Origin: Mesorhabditis belari
Lineage: Eukaryota; Nematoda; Chromadorea; Rhabditida; Rhabditidae
Length of the DNA stretch: 64,000 bases
NCBI GenBank assembly: GCA_958450365.1
Contig: CAUEEP010000740.1
Span: 2,297,501 to 2,361,500, forward strand
Direction: 5' to 3'
The notes below the pieces were generated by a model. The model was given only the letters and a program-made list of their open reading frames with translations. It searched no databases and was not told where the DNA came from. Both the position numbers and the translations under genes were made by a program. How positions within the stretch are numbered: the first letter of the stretch is position 1; each line of letters starts with the position of its first letter. Shown piece after piece: positions 1 through 12,476 of this stretch.

Positions 1-591
1 CCGTTCACTTTTACACTCATAATTTACGTCTTTGAGGGGGATACTCGAGGTAAAGAAATCTAAATCGATAATGCTTCTTTAATCGTCATTTTTCACCTTT
101 CCTAGTGGCTTCTCAATCTCGGAGTGAGATTACATTATCATCAAGATCGTTGGGGATCACTAAATTTCGTAATCCCTCCGCTTTCTTGCTTTCTTGCTCC
201 ACATTTATTGTTGCTGTTGGAAGTGTATCCCCTTTTCGCCGGCCCCAGGAATGATTTCCATTTCTCTTTCATCGGCAGTGAGTGAGTCAAATCGAGACGA
301 GCGTTAGCAAGAGATTGATCCTGATATGGATTGGGTTGGAGTTTTCTTTTATTATAGTTTTTTTACCTGTTTCTTGATCCAAAGTGAACTTTCTCGCATC
401 TTTTCCCGTCGTTTGATTGGACCATTTTTCCTGTCATTGGATTGTTTGCCGGAAGAGCGAACACAATGTTTCCAAGCAAAGCTCTTCTTCGCGGATTTCT
501 CTCTAGATTTTAAAAGGTTCTAAAATTTAAGTGCATTAGCACAAGGTACAAAAAAGATTGCTCTTTTGGCTACTTGTGAAGGGCCGCGATA

Positions 592-668
592 GCCGCCATG
601 GCCGACTGGTTAAGAGCCCTTTATCGTCAGTCAAAGGTCAGGAGTTCCGGCCCGCCAGTTAGATAAGA
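592..668 (+). repeat. tRNA-like (Leu/Ser-type) SINE fragment
   Basis: The sequence has a D-arm/A-box-like block (ATGGCCGACTGGTTAAGAGC) followed about 40 nt later by a degenerate T-arm region (AGGAGTTCCGGCCC), where a normal B box (GGTTCRANNCC) would be expected. A related copy with a better B box lies on the minus strand at 34949-35014. The arms do not form a complete cloverleaf, so this reads as a tRNA-derived repeat and not a working tRNA gene. Confidence 0.45.
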
Positions 669-3600
669 CTATCTTGGACTTTTGGTATTGCCTTTGGTAC
701 TCGTTCAATTGGGTATATACCGTAGCTTTAGCTATATTTCTATCACTTACAGTAATTATCGGTTTTCTCTTTCGTCCATGGATGAATAAGCTGGCACATT
801 TGCCTCTTTTCTTTTCTTCTCCAAATATTCAGGCGTCGATGTGAGATGAATGGTTGTTGAGCTAAACTTTATCTCATTACTGGAATAAAATCCAAGATCA
901 CCTTTGTGATTTCGATTTGAAAGCTCAACGTGAACGGTTCTCAACGACCCGAAAATCGATCTCGGGATGACCAAATCGTTTATCAAGTCACTGCCTAAAA
1001 TCGTTTTTCAAAGCAAAATCCGTTTCCATCCACCTCATCGGAATTTAATCCTCCATCCCATTCTCGTCAGTCCCATCAGCACTTTCCACTTCGGCTTCTT
1101 CCCTCCATTTGTAAGCATTAACGGGATTGCAAGGGGTTCTTCGTTTTCTGAAAATTTTACATGCCACTATCTAGGCTTTTTGATTAAATACATCTTAAAC
1201 TTTCTCTACCTCTATGCTTTGAGATTATGGTAATTGGTTGGCCGAACGGGAGTCCCGGAATTTCCCTCTAAAAAACCTCAATCTCTTTTTGCGTTGACCC
1301 ATCTGCAGGGTCATTCTCTCTGTTCACGGCTCCAATTCTTTCAAAAGATGTTTCGCTTGTAAGATACATTCCTGAGATCCTTTTTTTTGTCCTAATCAAA
1401 AACTATCTTCTTTCACTCGAATAACTTTGAAACGAGTATATGCCCGTGATAGTCATCGATTTTCAACCATCCTGGGTTTCCACTAAAATCTTTTACGGTA
1501 AAACCTGCCAAAAAATTTTCATTGAACCAAATCAGCAGCTAAATAGCTCTTTATAGTTGAATATATATTTTTAATGACCTGAGAATCACAAAGCAGATCG
1601 AATCGGTGAGTTTTTTTCTATTTACCAGGTTAAACTCATTGAGCAGGTATCTACTGAATGACGTTTTAGTGGTTGCTATAAACTTGAATATTTAAGTAGC
1701 GAATTGTTCTCGTAGGTGAATTAGCGAAACTTGATGTTGTCTTTAGCAGATTTTCCCCCCAAAAAAAGATTTTCTTAATCAGAGGTTGGATGGTCCTTTT
1801 TGACGAAGACACTTCTACTCATTATCTCGTATTTCTAGTGCCCGATAACAACCGCGTTTTGGTGTTCTAAAGTGGAACATTTTTTGGATCTTGAAATTCT
1901 TTTGGTGACTCACCGCTACAAGAACTTTCCATCCCCCGTGCTTCCGGGAATTTCCCAGTTCGATCCGCTGAGAATCACTTTCATAGTGTAACTTCCTTTC
2001 AGCGGGTGTTTGTTTGTCTTTATTTTGATACTTTATTTATTCATTCTTTGTCAAAACAGTAATTTCCTTAGGTTTCTTGTCCGATTTTTGATAGAGTCAA
2101 GAAATCTGGCAGCTGTGCCTTCGATTGGAGAACGTTCTCCTCTCCGCTATCTTCATCGTCAATCTGTAGTGTTGTTGAGAAATAAATATTTCCCAAACCC
2201 AAAAGCCAAACTATCTAGATATGGGATAACTTGATGTATTTGTCACCTCACGAGCAAACGGCATGATCAACTCTCCGTCAGCGATTCACGTATCATTGAA
2301 TCGAAAGCTGACTTTCCGGAGGGAACTCGTTGATGTCTTCAACTTTTTCACAGTTCCCTCAGCTGGGAATCCCCAAGTGATTTGTCATCCAAGATTTCTA
2401 TAAAATTGAATTTTTGATATAAACCGTTGTTTAAAAAGTAAACCATTTCTTGGTAACGGCAATAATTTGTGCTCATTTCTCCTTTTCTTAGTCTAAACAA
2501 ACGTCCTCGTTTTCACACAGAAACAACGAGTTGCGAGGATTGCCCGGAGAATCTAAAGAGAAGAATTTCTGAGAATTGCTGAAAAATGAGAATGCCGAAT
2601 TGCTGAAAACCAGTTTTTGGGTAATTAGTTACACTCACTTTTCATCATCGGTCATTAAATATTTATCCAAATCGTTTATCTCTCCGACAATCGTCCCACT
2701 CTTTGCTGATTCGGGTACAGAAAATGAGAAGACCTGGGATGACAGAGATCTTTTTTGTATAATTCCCAATGTTGATTGCTAGTCTAAACCAGTAGAATGT
2801 AAAGCTTTTTCAATGACTGTAAATCCTTACAGGCTTAGAGCTGCTTATGGTTAGATAAAAACATTCAATTCCTAGACCCTTCACAGGTGTTTCTGGGCAA
2901 GCAACAGCGCAAAAGGCAATAATTTTGGGAGAAAAAAGTACACTTTAGTTTTATTGATTACTATTCGACTTAATATACTTATCTAAAATTCTTACCATTA
3001 AACATTAAATTAAAGGATGTTCAGTATTTGTAAGACTTTTGAGCTCACCCAGCTCTGGTTAGCGCCTCTCAAAATTGGTTTATGAAAAAAATCGTCAGAA
3101 AGCTTTTTGCATAAGAGTTCAAAATTACTTTTATTTTTAATTATCTAGATCATTTTTACAGTTTACTAAATTTGATATTTCCAAAAAATGATTCATCTAG
3201 AGCTCGATTCGCAAATTTCTGCACCAAGAGAGTCAGACCCTGATTTGTTTTTTGTTGGTGATGAGAAGGTATTTACTGGCCCAACAGTTTCAGAAACTAT
3301 AGCCCAATAAAGATGTTAAAATCACATTTCAGTTTTGTATTATTCAAAGAAAGCTTAACCGGAGTTTGTGATAAACTCAATTTATCCGCCCTCTTACAGA
3401 TGTTCCCAGGCAAACAACCGGCACATAAAGCAATAATTTTGAAAAAACGTTGACTTCTTGGGTTGTGTTGGAGCGTATTACATTTCCTTTTTAGCATTAA
3501 ATTTGCCTAAAATGAGTGCTAAATCTAGTAAACTTCTGGTCCCCATGAATGGCTGAACATCCTGTACCCTTGGTTCTAACGGCGAAACATGCTTGGAAGA

Positions 3601-5731
3601 AGATTGCATCAGCACTAACATTGAAAAACTTGCAGTCAATGGATCTCCTGTTGATCTCGATTCGGTTGATTGTAAAGATCGACGCTTCAACGGACATCTG
3701 TTCCATTGTTTTCCGATCCTATCGCTTCATTCTCATTGAGCTTTTTCACCAATGACTAAACATCAAATGGTAAGAATTTTACTAGTAAACAATTAAATCT
3801 TTAATTCTCAAGCTTACCTGTTGAACCGAATGATCGATGAGTGTCTCCACTGCTTTGTCACTTCATTTATCAACAATCAAAATTCTCTCCTTTTCCCCAT
3901 TTGTCTCCTTTTTGGTTATAGTTGCTTTTTCTTTTGACTCTATTTTATCTTCAATGATTAGCAAGGTTTTATCTAGATTGTTTTGATTCCTTTTTTGGTG
4001 CCAAGGTTGGTTCTTCATCCCTTTTCCCTCTTTTGTCTCATTTCGAGTGTTTTCATTTCTTTCAAATTAACTATTTTATTCTCCCCGACCTTCTACTTCT
4101 TATCTTCTTTTTGGCTTTTTCTCAGTAATCAGGATCTTGTTTTCTTCCTTTTCCTAAGCTTCAGTCTTCTTGTAAATCCTTTCTCCGAAGAGTTCAGCGA
4201 TCAACTAATAAGAGTTTTTTTAGATGAAAAGTACAACCACTTACCGTAATCTCTAACCGTTTCTGCTCAAAAGAACGTTTCCCGATCCGCGACAATCAAA
4301 TGAGCTATTTTCACGAGGTGATGTGTCGTGGGTAGGCATCAACAACTCTTCTTCATCTGTTTTCAGAGAGAGATTGTGCCCCGTTTGATCCTGAACTTTT
4401 CTTCATTATATACAATAAAAAAGATTTTATAAGCAGTAAATAAAGATATTATATATTTTACAACAATCATTTGGCTAATAGATTCTTGTTTCATCCATAT
4501 TTCTCCTCACCTCTCCATCTCGAAGAACCGTAAAGTTGAAATTCCATAAATTCATAACGGGGATGATAAGCTCATCTAAATAAATGATTTCATCAATTGC
4601 CACTCCACTTTTACGCTTTAAAGTCAAAATATGAAAAAATGTATTTTCTTTAGAAAACATCATAGCTTTACTTGAGTGTGAGATCTCAAAACGACGCCTT
4701 TGATACAAGCGTTTCCTCTTCTTTCGCTGTACGAGATGAAGAATTTAGAGGGGATTAGGGTGGTTGTGGTCATATTTTCACAATCTAGGCCAAAAAGTTT
4801 CAGATTATATTTCAAATTTTCACAATGGCTAAAGCCTGACTTACAATCCTTATTCATCAAAAACCTTTACCGGATGAGAATTTTGCTCAGATCATCGTCA
4901 CATCTTCTCTATCCACCCTGTTCTCCCTTCACAGCAGATACATAGGATCCATTCTATTTTTCATTTTCGAAATTTAAATTGTAAATGATTACATTAATCT
5001 TTTGAATTCTCTCCTCTTTGTTGGCCTTCAGTTCAACGGTCACTGAAGAGAGATGAGACGATCACCTTTCTAAAGTTTTAAAAAATTTAAGAGAATTGCT
5101 AAAACTAAGAGATAATCCCGAAGAGATTAGGAAAATTTGCTTTGCTTTGCTTTGCTTAAAACTTACTTGTTTTTGAGCAGGCTTTTTCTATTTGTATAAG
5201 CTCAGATGGATCAAAGTGAAATCGAAATTTCGGGGGTTCGCCTTGCGGAAATAAGTATATTAACGTTGGCGGCAATGCGGTTCTGAAATTTGTTTAAAAC
5301 TGAATAGAAATGTTTCAAATCTTAAAATCAACCGTATATTCGCGAGGAAGCTTACCTCTTCATCAGCTACATGCTCTTTTTGAAATACGGTACAATACTT
5401 GAGACGTTGTTGCTTTCTTTTGTAGCACCTTTAGAAGCATATTATAGAAGAGCTTTTCGTCCAAAACCAACCTCTGCTGAATTAACTTTCGCCCCGTTCA
5501 TTTCCTCCCTGATTTTCCTGATCTCCTTTAAAATTATGATTGAAGTTATTTTTTGTGCTTCTTTTGCTTTCTAAAAGATGATCTTCCCGAGAAAATGTTA
5601 CAGTAATCTCGTTATTTATTTGGAACCATTAGCTTGGGTACGGTGTTGCTTTTCGTTTCACTTCAATTATTCCCAACCATGACTTACATTATTGTGCTTA
5701 CTTCTTGATAAAGAATGAATGACAAAAATTT

Positions 5732-5806
5732 GGAACCGAGGGGAAATTGAACCCTCGACCGCTTACCGAACGGTCCTCTACCAACGAGCTGTCAGCGCCT
5801 CGTTTG
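5732..5806 (-). repeat. tRNA-like sequence (SINE head or tRNA pseudogene)
   Basis: On the minus strand an A-box-like block (CAGCTCGTTGGTAGAGG) is followed by a potential anticodon arm (ACCGT, 7-nt loop TCGGTAA, GCGGT) and a B box (GAGGGTTCAATTTC). The universal T33 before the anticodon is replaced by C, and the acceptor stem does not pair well. The flanking DNA upstream in tRNA sense is strongly pyrimidine-rich, as in the related copies at 18711, 35936 and 37561. A tRNA-derived SINE head is favoured over a functional tRNA. Confidence 0.5.
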
Positions 5807-7400
5807 CCCAAAGAAGAACAAGAAGAAGGATGGGGAAGGACAATAAAAAGAAAAGAAAAAGACGAAGGGATGGTCTTCGGAGTTCAAAATATCCCATCTT
5901 CACCAGTAGATCAAAGCCACGATTAGACAAAGTAGCCACGTCAATGTATTCTTTTGGAAGACCCCGTAAACGCTTGGATATAAGTACAGTAACCAAAATT
6001 TCTAACCCCCATCAAGCCTTTAGGATCTTTCAAATTGACTTCTTAAGCTTTTTCTTTTCTTTTTAACAGCAGGACTTCTCCTCAATTCTCGTTCACCCAA
6101 AAGAGAATCAAAGCTATCTGAAGCTATCAGATTTTGTAACTACAAAGTTTCAAAAGTTTACCACTTTGCAGCGAAGAAGTCTCTCATTTTATGCACGTGT
6201 AAAAGTGTGCCCAGCACAACGAAGGTGGGAAGTCTTAAGTTGCATTTTCTTTCTAGAATTCTTTTTCAGCTCCACGATTGTATTGCGTTTTTCACTCGAA
6301 TTGATGCCAATAAGATTGTCTCGAGCCAGTTTCGACATCACAATTGTTTTCTTTTTGTCCATCATTCAATTTTAGTATTATCCCTCATCGAGTTTGCACA
6401 AATGTGTTTATTTTACGGGGGTTTGGGCCAAAAAACTCAAAAATGAGCAAAATACATATATAAAAGCTCAAACTAAGATTGACTTACAATATGCCAATGC
6501 CGCTGTGAATCCACCGAATAACAATAAAAATGACATTTGTTGTTAAATATTAAAAGTGATTTGATTTGATCAATTATTAAAAATAATTGTGTTCGAGTTT
6601 TTAGAAAAAAGGAAAAACGAAGACCCAAGAGGGGGAGGCACAATGGGACAGAGTGGATGAGACAGGGAAAAGACAAAAGAAAAGTGAACATTTCTGGTAA
6701 AGGAAGGGAGCAAGGGGATGATCTCAGTTGATCTATATTTGGTTATTTCATTTTTATTTTTTTTACTAACTAAAAGATATTATAACACAATAGAAAAAAA
6801 AAAAAGCTCTACTTGCCCTTTTAAGGAGGAAAACGGGGATTTCTGACCACGATGAACGGTGAGAAGTGCACGAGTGTTGATCGGTGTGGGTAAATCAGAA
6901 GAATTCGTTTTCAAACCAAGTTTTAATTTCCATTCACTTTTGGGTGCTTTTGCGTTGCACAATTCTGCTCTAGTGCAGATTCGAAACACAAATTTAGGTG
7001 AAATTGATATATTAAATAAATCCTGAACTATAAAAATTTACGTAGTTTTGGATAACGTAGAACTTAGAGTACGGCAGTTGCAGTAGTTTTCGAAGACAGT
7101 CATTTTTTCCAGTACAAAAAAAAGTACTAGTATATCTGAATATATTTTCACTCAATCATTCTAAAATTCTCACATATTTAGGCAATTTTTTACCCATAAG
7201 CAAAATATTTTTTCTGTCTTTTAACTCTAGAAATTAATTCTCTTGAAAAGCTACGCTTCTCTTCGAATTAAGCACACCAAGCGCTAATCTATTTCTACTC
7301 GAAAGAATGAAGAAAAATGCCGCTTTTTGTCGAGAACGTTCCACGCCAGGCGGAAGGGAGAGTTTATTTCTTACAATTAGATCAGATATTTCCAGATCAG

Positions 7401-9211
7401 ATGTTAAGTCAGATCATTTTATTCGTTGGATATTTTGGGCTTATATTTGAAGGTGGCTCATGTCCTGCTGGCTCTGTAAGTTATATTGAGGCTCCGAGTG
7501 TATCGTCACCATTCCAGCTCATTGGGTTTTGCATTTTGAACTTGAAAGGTGCTAAATTCTGCGTTAAAAGAAAATCATTTGTTATTTTAAAGGGTTAAGG
7601 TATATGATAAAAAGCCAAACCGATTAAACCTTACTTATCGAAGAGACGTTTCCAGCGGCATGGCTATCGGCAGCCAGTCGAACATGTGCTGCGTTGAGCG
7701 GGCGACTCATTCAACCACAAACACAACGGGAAAATGTATTTTGGCTGCAGTTCCGGCAAGTAAAGGTTCATAAAAAGATAGAATTTGGCGAGTTAGACTT
7801 CTTAAAGTGGAATCATTAACCATGTAAACCAGTTTACACAAGTGTTGAAACAATAGCGATTGATTGAAGTACCAATGGAGCTTTTCAAAATCGGAAAACG
7901 GTGCCTTTTGTTGTTAAGATATCAGTATTAGATTTATATTTACAGGCAAATGGTAAGAATTACACTCAAGACCATTGCAGCATTGCCCACAAAAGTCCCG
8001 GTGACGATTGGAGTGATTCGGAGGGATCGCGGGGTCGACCGAATTTACGCTGATGGCACTCCTCTTTACAGTACCTCAATTTCTTTTCAGGTTTAGACAA
8101 ATAGATCAATTTCCATTGTTTCCAATCCAATTTCTAGAAAGCGAGTACTCAGCCTCACCGTGCACCGTGCTCAATCCAACCAATCTTCAATGGTATTCCA
8201 CTCCATGCAATGACACTCATCCATTTGTTTGCCAATTCCTCGGATCTCTCCACTATGCGTAAGTGATAGGAATAGGATTTCTCTTCCTTATTATTCAAAT
8301 ATTTAGTGTGTCCGACCGGATGGAGCTGGAATGATTTCACACAAAATTGCTACTATATACAGGTTGGTGCAACTGGCGAAGGTTGGCTGAATTGCCATGT
8401 TGACTGCATGTCTAGTTTTAAATGTAAATTTGGTGTTTCTCGTCTGAAGTTAGAGAAAGAGTTTTATAGATCTTTATCGAGTTAAATGAATCAAATTCGA
8501 GAACATTGTTACCTCAAATCATGCTCTCTACGTGAATCAGAGTGATGCGGAGGCAATCTGCGCTCAAATGGGTGCTCATCTTGCATCGATTCACACACAA
8601 CGAGAAAATATCTGGATTAGAAGTATAAAGCTATAAAATGCTTAGCAAAAACTATTAAGATTTCATCGCAACATATGGTGGAGTGGACTGTGGACAGGGT
8701 GGACAAGCACTCATTGGTGCATCGTGTAAAGACGGGAAAAAGACGTGGAGCGATGGGACAACTTTCGACTACGATCTCACAAATGGAAATTGCACTGATG
8801 CGTATACGGTAGGAATGGGACCTTGAAACTTCTAAAAGTTCCAATGATTCTAATAACTCAAGGTTTAAAGGCTTAACAGATTCATGGATCACTGTAGCTT
8901 TCAAAGTGTCCACGTTTTTCGCAATCGCATTACCTCCCTGAATATACTTCTAGCCAGGGTTACTGATGTATTTTTGGGACTCTATCGACCTAACTTTTAC
9001 CTTAAATTTCTATATCTATATAAACTTAAATAATTCAAGAACCCATGTCCAAGTTCAGATGATCAACGATTACAATTGTGGCCTAGCTATTCGAGAAATT
9101 TGGCCCAGTTGGTATGCCCAGAATCAATTCTCTCGTTTCCATCTGTCAAAAGCGGCTCTTCACCTAGCCGATGTTGCGATGAACCTTGTGAAAACTTTTC
9201 AAAATATCTAG
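7401..9211 (+). CDS. secreted C-type lectin, two CTLDs (copy 1)
   Basis: A multi-exon secreted protein. The start at 7401 opens a hydrophobic signal peptide (MLSQIILFVGYFGLIFEGG) ending near CPAGS; the first donor is at 7476. CTLD1 exons lie at about 7651-7752 (SAASRTCAALSGRLIQ), 7946-8090 (IGVIRR...YADGTPL) and 8138-8258 (CTVLNPTNLQWYSTPC...PFVCQF). CTLD2 begins near 8313 with CPTGWSWNDFTQNCYYIQ and continues through MGAHLASIH, KTWSDGTTFDYDL and a last exon ending at 9211; AATAAA follows at 9233. Such lectins usually bind glycans or act in immunity and cuticle biology in nematodes. The exon layout matches the neighbour at 9380-12212, so they are tandem duplicates. Oddities: the junction between the two domains (8258/8312) has no clean phase, and the last cysteine of CTLD2 is lost (FHLSK where copy 2 has FVCK). 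The domain call is firm; exon edges are approximate. Confidence 0.75.
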
Positions 9212-9379
9212 ATTTTAATTCTTCAATTCTTCAATAAATGTTTCAACTTTGGTGTCAGCTCAGATCTAATCGCATCTCGAAAATCAATCGCTTTCAATTC
9301 TCACGGAATTCTTTGATAGGAGTTAAGCCGTTGATTTAGAAAAGGAATCTTTTTCTGGGGCTCGTTTTGTGCCTTGAAA

Positions 9380-12212
9380 ATGAGCAACGCGTTGCCGAGA
9401 ATAATTTTTGTTTTATGGAGTGCAATTTTTACAACAACATTCGCTATTATTGCCCGAATGGGGCATTCGGATTATGGAGGATTAGGGGAGTGTTGTTCTC
9501 GCTGTCGATGCTCGTGAGTTAATCCAAAATATTTAAAATTAGCAGTTAGCAAATCGTCAAAATATTTAAAGTAATGAAATATGAGTCAAAGTCTTTAGCT
9601 ATTCACTTAAAACTCGAATTGCAAAGCTATTTTAATATCTGGGATAAGATTCGCGGTGTTTAGCCGGTGAACTGAAGCAGACCAAGTGGATCATAGCTGA
9701 ATATTTTAAAAGCAAAATCTTTAACGCATTGACGACGGCGCATCTTTTGCGAAACGGCCGATTTGGACCAGGGATTAAAATGAATAAGCAAATCCCAGAA
9801 ATTTGCAAATGAGGCCTTAAAAGGCTCTAGAATCCCGAATCCGGCCTTAGATTTAGGCCAACTTTAGGCCAACAAACTCTACATAGTTTATTTTCACAGC
9901 TTTAATTATTTTATTTTTACGCTAATTTCTGGTAGTTACTACTCTAGTTTTGCTAATTTCTAGATCGATGTATGCTCGAATTTCTAGATCGATCGATGTT
10001 TCCGAGTCAGAATTGTTTTGAGCCTTCAAAAATTATTGCTTACCTTACGAAAACACCATTTTTTTGAAGCCGGTTTAATTACCCAAGTTTTGACCTCATA
10101 TCCGGACATTGTGCCAGACGGCTTTTCTACGAGCGACACGGAAAGAACGCACACAAAATTTCCTTTGCAAAACGCTTTTTTTAGAAATTCAAAAACACTA
10201 ATTTTTCAAAATTTTTTTTTTTGAGTTCTAACGCTTGATATTTGTAGCTACTCCATTAAATTATCCGAAACTATTAGAAAATATTACTTGCAAAGCGTTC
10301 TTGCTCGGGGGGTGGGGGAGTCAGCCAACAACCCCTATTGGAGCCCCAGATTGGCCCCCCGCGCCTTAGATCACTCGGCCATGGAATCCGAGGTAACACC
10401 GGGTTTTTCCGCCTTTTACGAAAAACACACAACTTCCTAATAAAACTAGTGCCGGATTGGAAAAGAGGACCCAGAATTACATGTTCTGGCAGATTTTCAG
10501 CTCAGTTGGTCCAGCTATTCAAAAGAAACAGCCGTGACTCGGCATCGAGTCACGCGGTCGTCTATGTGTTAAGAGACTCAGTATGCTTACGGCAATTTAG
10601 CTTATAGATTACAAAAACCCAAAACCGTACTTTCAAAATTTAGCTACATCATTTGACATGGCTCAAGCAACATATAGGGCCCGTTGGTGGACAGCTAATT
10701 CAGATTAACTCGGGAGACGGAAAATTTTAGGCTGTGGTTGCGGCAGTGGAAAGTAAAAATATAATTTAAGTAATTCTTTAGGAAAATCTTTTTCCAGCTC
10801 TTTCTGGTACTCAAACGACAGCTTTGATTGGAGTGGTGAACAAAAATAATCAATCGCGAATCAATGCTGATGGTACTTTGCTGAACTATTGGCGTTTTGC
10901 TTCTGGTAAGCTAAACGGCAATTGTAACAAAAATAAAACATCTTTAAAATTTGTTTTGATTGGAAACTTAACTCAGAATCTCGATTGGGAACTTTCTTTC
11001 AGCGGATGAATACTCGAAGCCCGATGGGTGCACCGTTCTCAACTTCACCGATTTCAATTGGTATTCGGCTAGTTGTGCCACATCGAATCCATTCATCTGT
11101 GCATTCTCTGATCAAGGAGGAGCACGTGAGTTTTTGTCAGCAAACTTTTAAATTTATTGTTATGATCCAATAAAATGGACATTTCCAATCGATCACGCAA
11201 ATCTCGGGTTCAAGTTTTCGGCTCAATAGCTACTTCGGGAGTCAAGTTCAGGAGAAAATAAGATTTCCTATGTTAAAGGGGAGTCATGGTGTTCTTTACG
11301 TGCGCACGTAATCGCTCGCCATCTTTCAAACTCCTCTGGTATAGAGTGCTTTCCTTTTTGGAATCCGTAAAGGGGAAAGGAGCGGTGAGCGACTAAGCTG
11401 GCTTGCCCACTTGGGCATCACGGTGCTAACTTTTTTCGGGAAAATCTTTGCCTCAGACTTCGCTGTATATTTCGGACATATTTGGACGGACAAGAAGCCA
11501 AACTTTTCTCATAACTATGTGTTAAACTTTTTTCAGAATGCTCATCGGGTTGGACTTTCAACGAACTAACCGGGAAATGTTACTACTTGCAGGTAATTGA
11601 GAATCTATCAAATTCAATGATTGACACTTTTCAGAACGTTTTGCAAAACGATTCAATCCCAATGTATACTCGATCAACAGCCGAGACTATGTGCCAATCA
11701 ATGGGCGCTCATTTGGCATCGATTCACTCGGATGCTGAGGATATTTTTATAAGAAGTAACACTTTATAGTGAAAGAGAGAGATTCTCCAATTTCAGATCT
11801 TGCTGCAACAAGTCGAAAAGATGAAATGTGTGTGGATTGGGGTGTCGTCATTGGGGCGACGTGTAGTGAGACGGAAGGGAAAACTTGGACCGATGGATCG
11901 CCATTCAACTACGATCTCACCGATGGGGAGTGTGTTGAGAGTTACACGGTACGTTGAAAAGCACTAAGGTTTCAATTGAATGGGTTTTTAAGTCAAATCA
12001 GATCAGGATCAGACAAGCCAGAAGTCAGATCCAGGTGTGCAACAAGAACCTAGCTTCTGGTCCAACCCTGGCTTCCATGGCCATCTAGCATTTCAGTATC
12101 AATGTTTCAGATCGTGAACGACGAGCACTGTCGGGGAAGTCTTCAGAATATTTGGGACAGCCATGACAATTTCAAATACGCTCATTTCGTTTGCAAAAGG
12201 GATCCACAATAA
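9380..12212 (+). CDS. secreted C-type lectin, two CTLDs (copy 2)
   Basis: Tandem paralogue of the upstream lectin. The ATG at 9380 begins a signal peptide (hydrophobic residues 7-24), and exon 1 ends at 9513 after a CCSRCRCS motif. Later exons give the end of CTLD1 (10797-10904, VVNKNNQSRINADGTLLNYW; 11002-11125, CTVLNFTDFNWYSASC...FICAF), then CTLD2 (11537-11591, GWTFNELTGKCYYLQ; 11635-11757, MGAHLASIHSDAEDIFIR; 11797-11949, KTWTDGSPFNYDL; 12110-12212, EHCRGSLQNIW...FVCKRDPQ). The CTLD2 junctions are in phase (for example 11125/11537 is phase 1). The exon expected for the first half of CTLD1 lies between 9514 and 10797; a candidate near 10695-10755 (TENFRLWLRQW) needs a frame adjustment. About 1.3 kb of intron separates exon 1 from the next clear exon. 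Confidence 0.75.
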
Positions 12213-12476
12213 ATGAAATTTTCTTGTACAAGCCGAATAACAAAGAAAAAAAAAGATTTTGTCGATGAAAAGAAAAAGAAAAAAGATCAAAAGAGACAAA
12301 GGCACAAATCACACAAAAGAAAAGAAAAAACTGGCAATATTCATATCCTAAATGAAAGAAAAGAAGTGGAATGCGAAAATGAATGAAAATTTCCTTAGAT
12401 ATTCAACGGATAAAATCATAGGTGAGAAATAAAAAGAGAATTTTTTTAATCTTAAATCATTGGTTTGTTCACAACT

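Larger units (their letters stand above)
1..7400. other. gene-poor region, no supported coding exon
   Basis: Read on both strands, this stretch shows only short, AT-rich, low-quality open frames without recognisable domains or convincing exon chains. It holds two tRNA-like repeats (592-668 and 5732-5806), short CTTTG-type simple repeats near 5144-5166, and a weakly repeated segment (about 2885-2945 resembling 3395-3460). One cysteine-rich open stretch at about 3567-3710 has no usable start or splice acceptor. Promoters for flanking genes cannot be placed. Confidence 0.6.

Noticed and set aside
3567..3720. Cysteine-rich open stretch (CTLGSNGETCLEEDC...) on the plus strand
   Set aside because: A stop codon lies just upstream in frame with no AG acceptor in between, and no partner exon was found; possibly a dead exon.
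5719..6066. Lys/Arg-rich open frame of 115 codons on the plus strand
   Set aside because: It runs through a tRNA-like repeat and its purine-rich flank; the basic composition is a by-product of that tract.
10480..10560. tRNA-like block (CAGCTCAGTTGGTCC)
   Set aside because: Only an A-box resemblance; no B box or stems at the right spacing.
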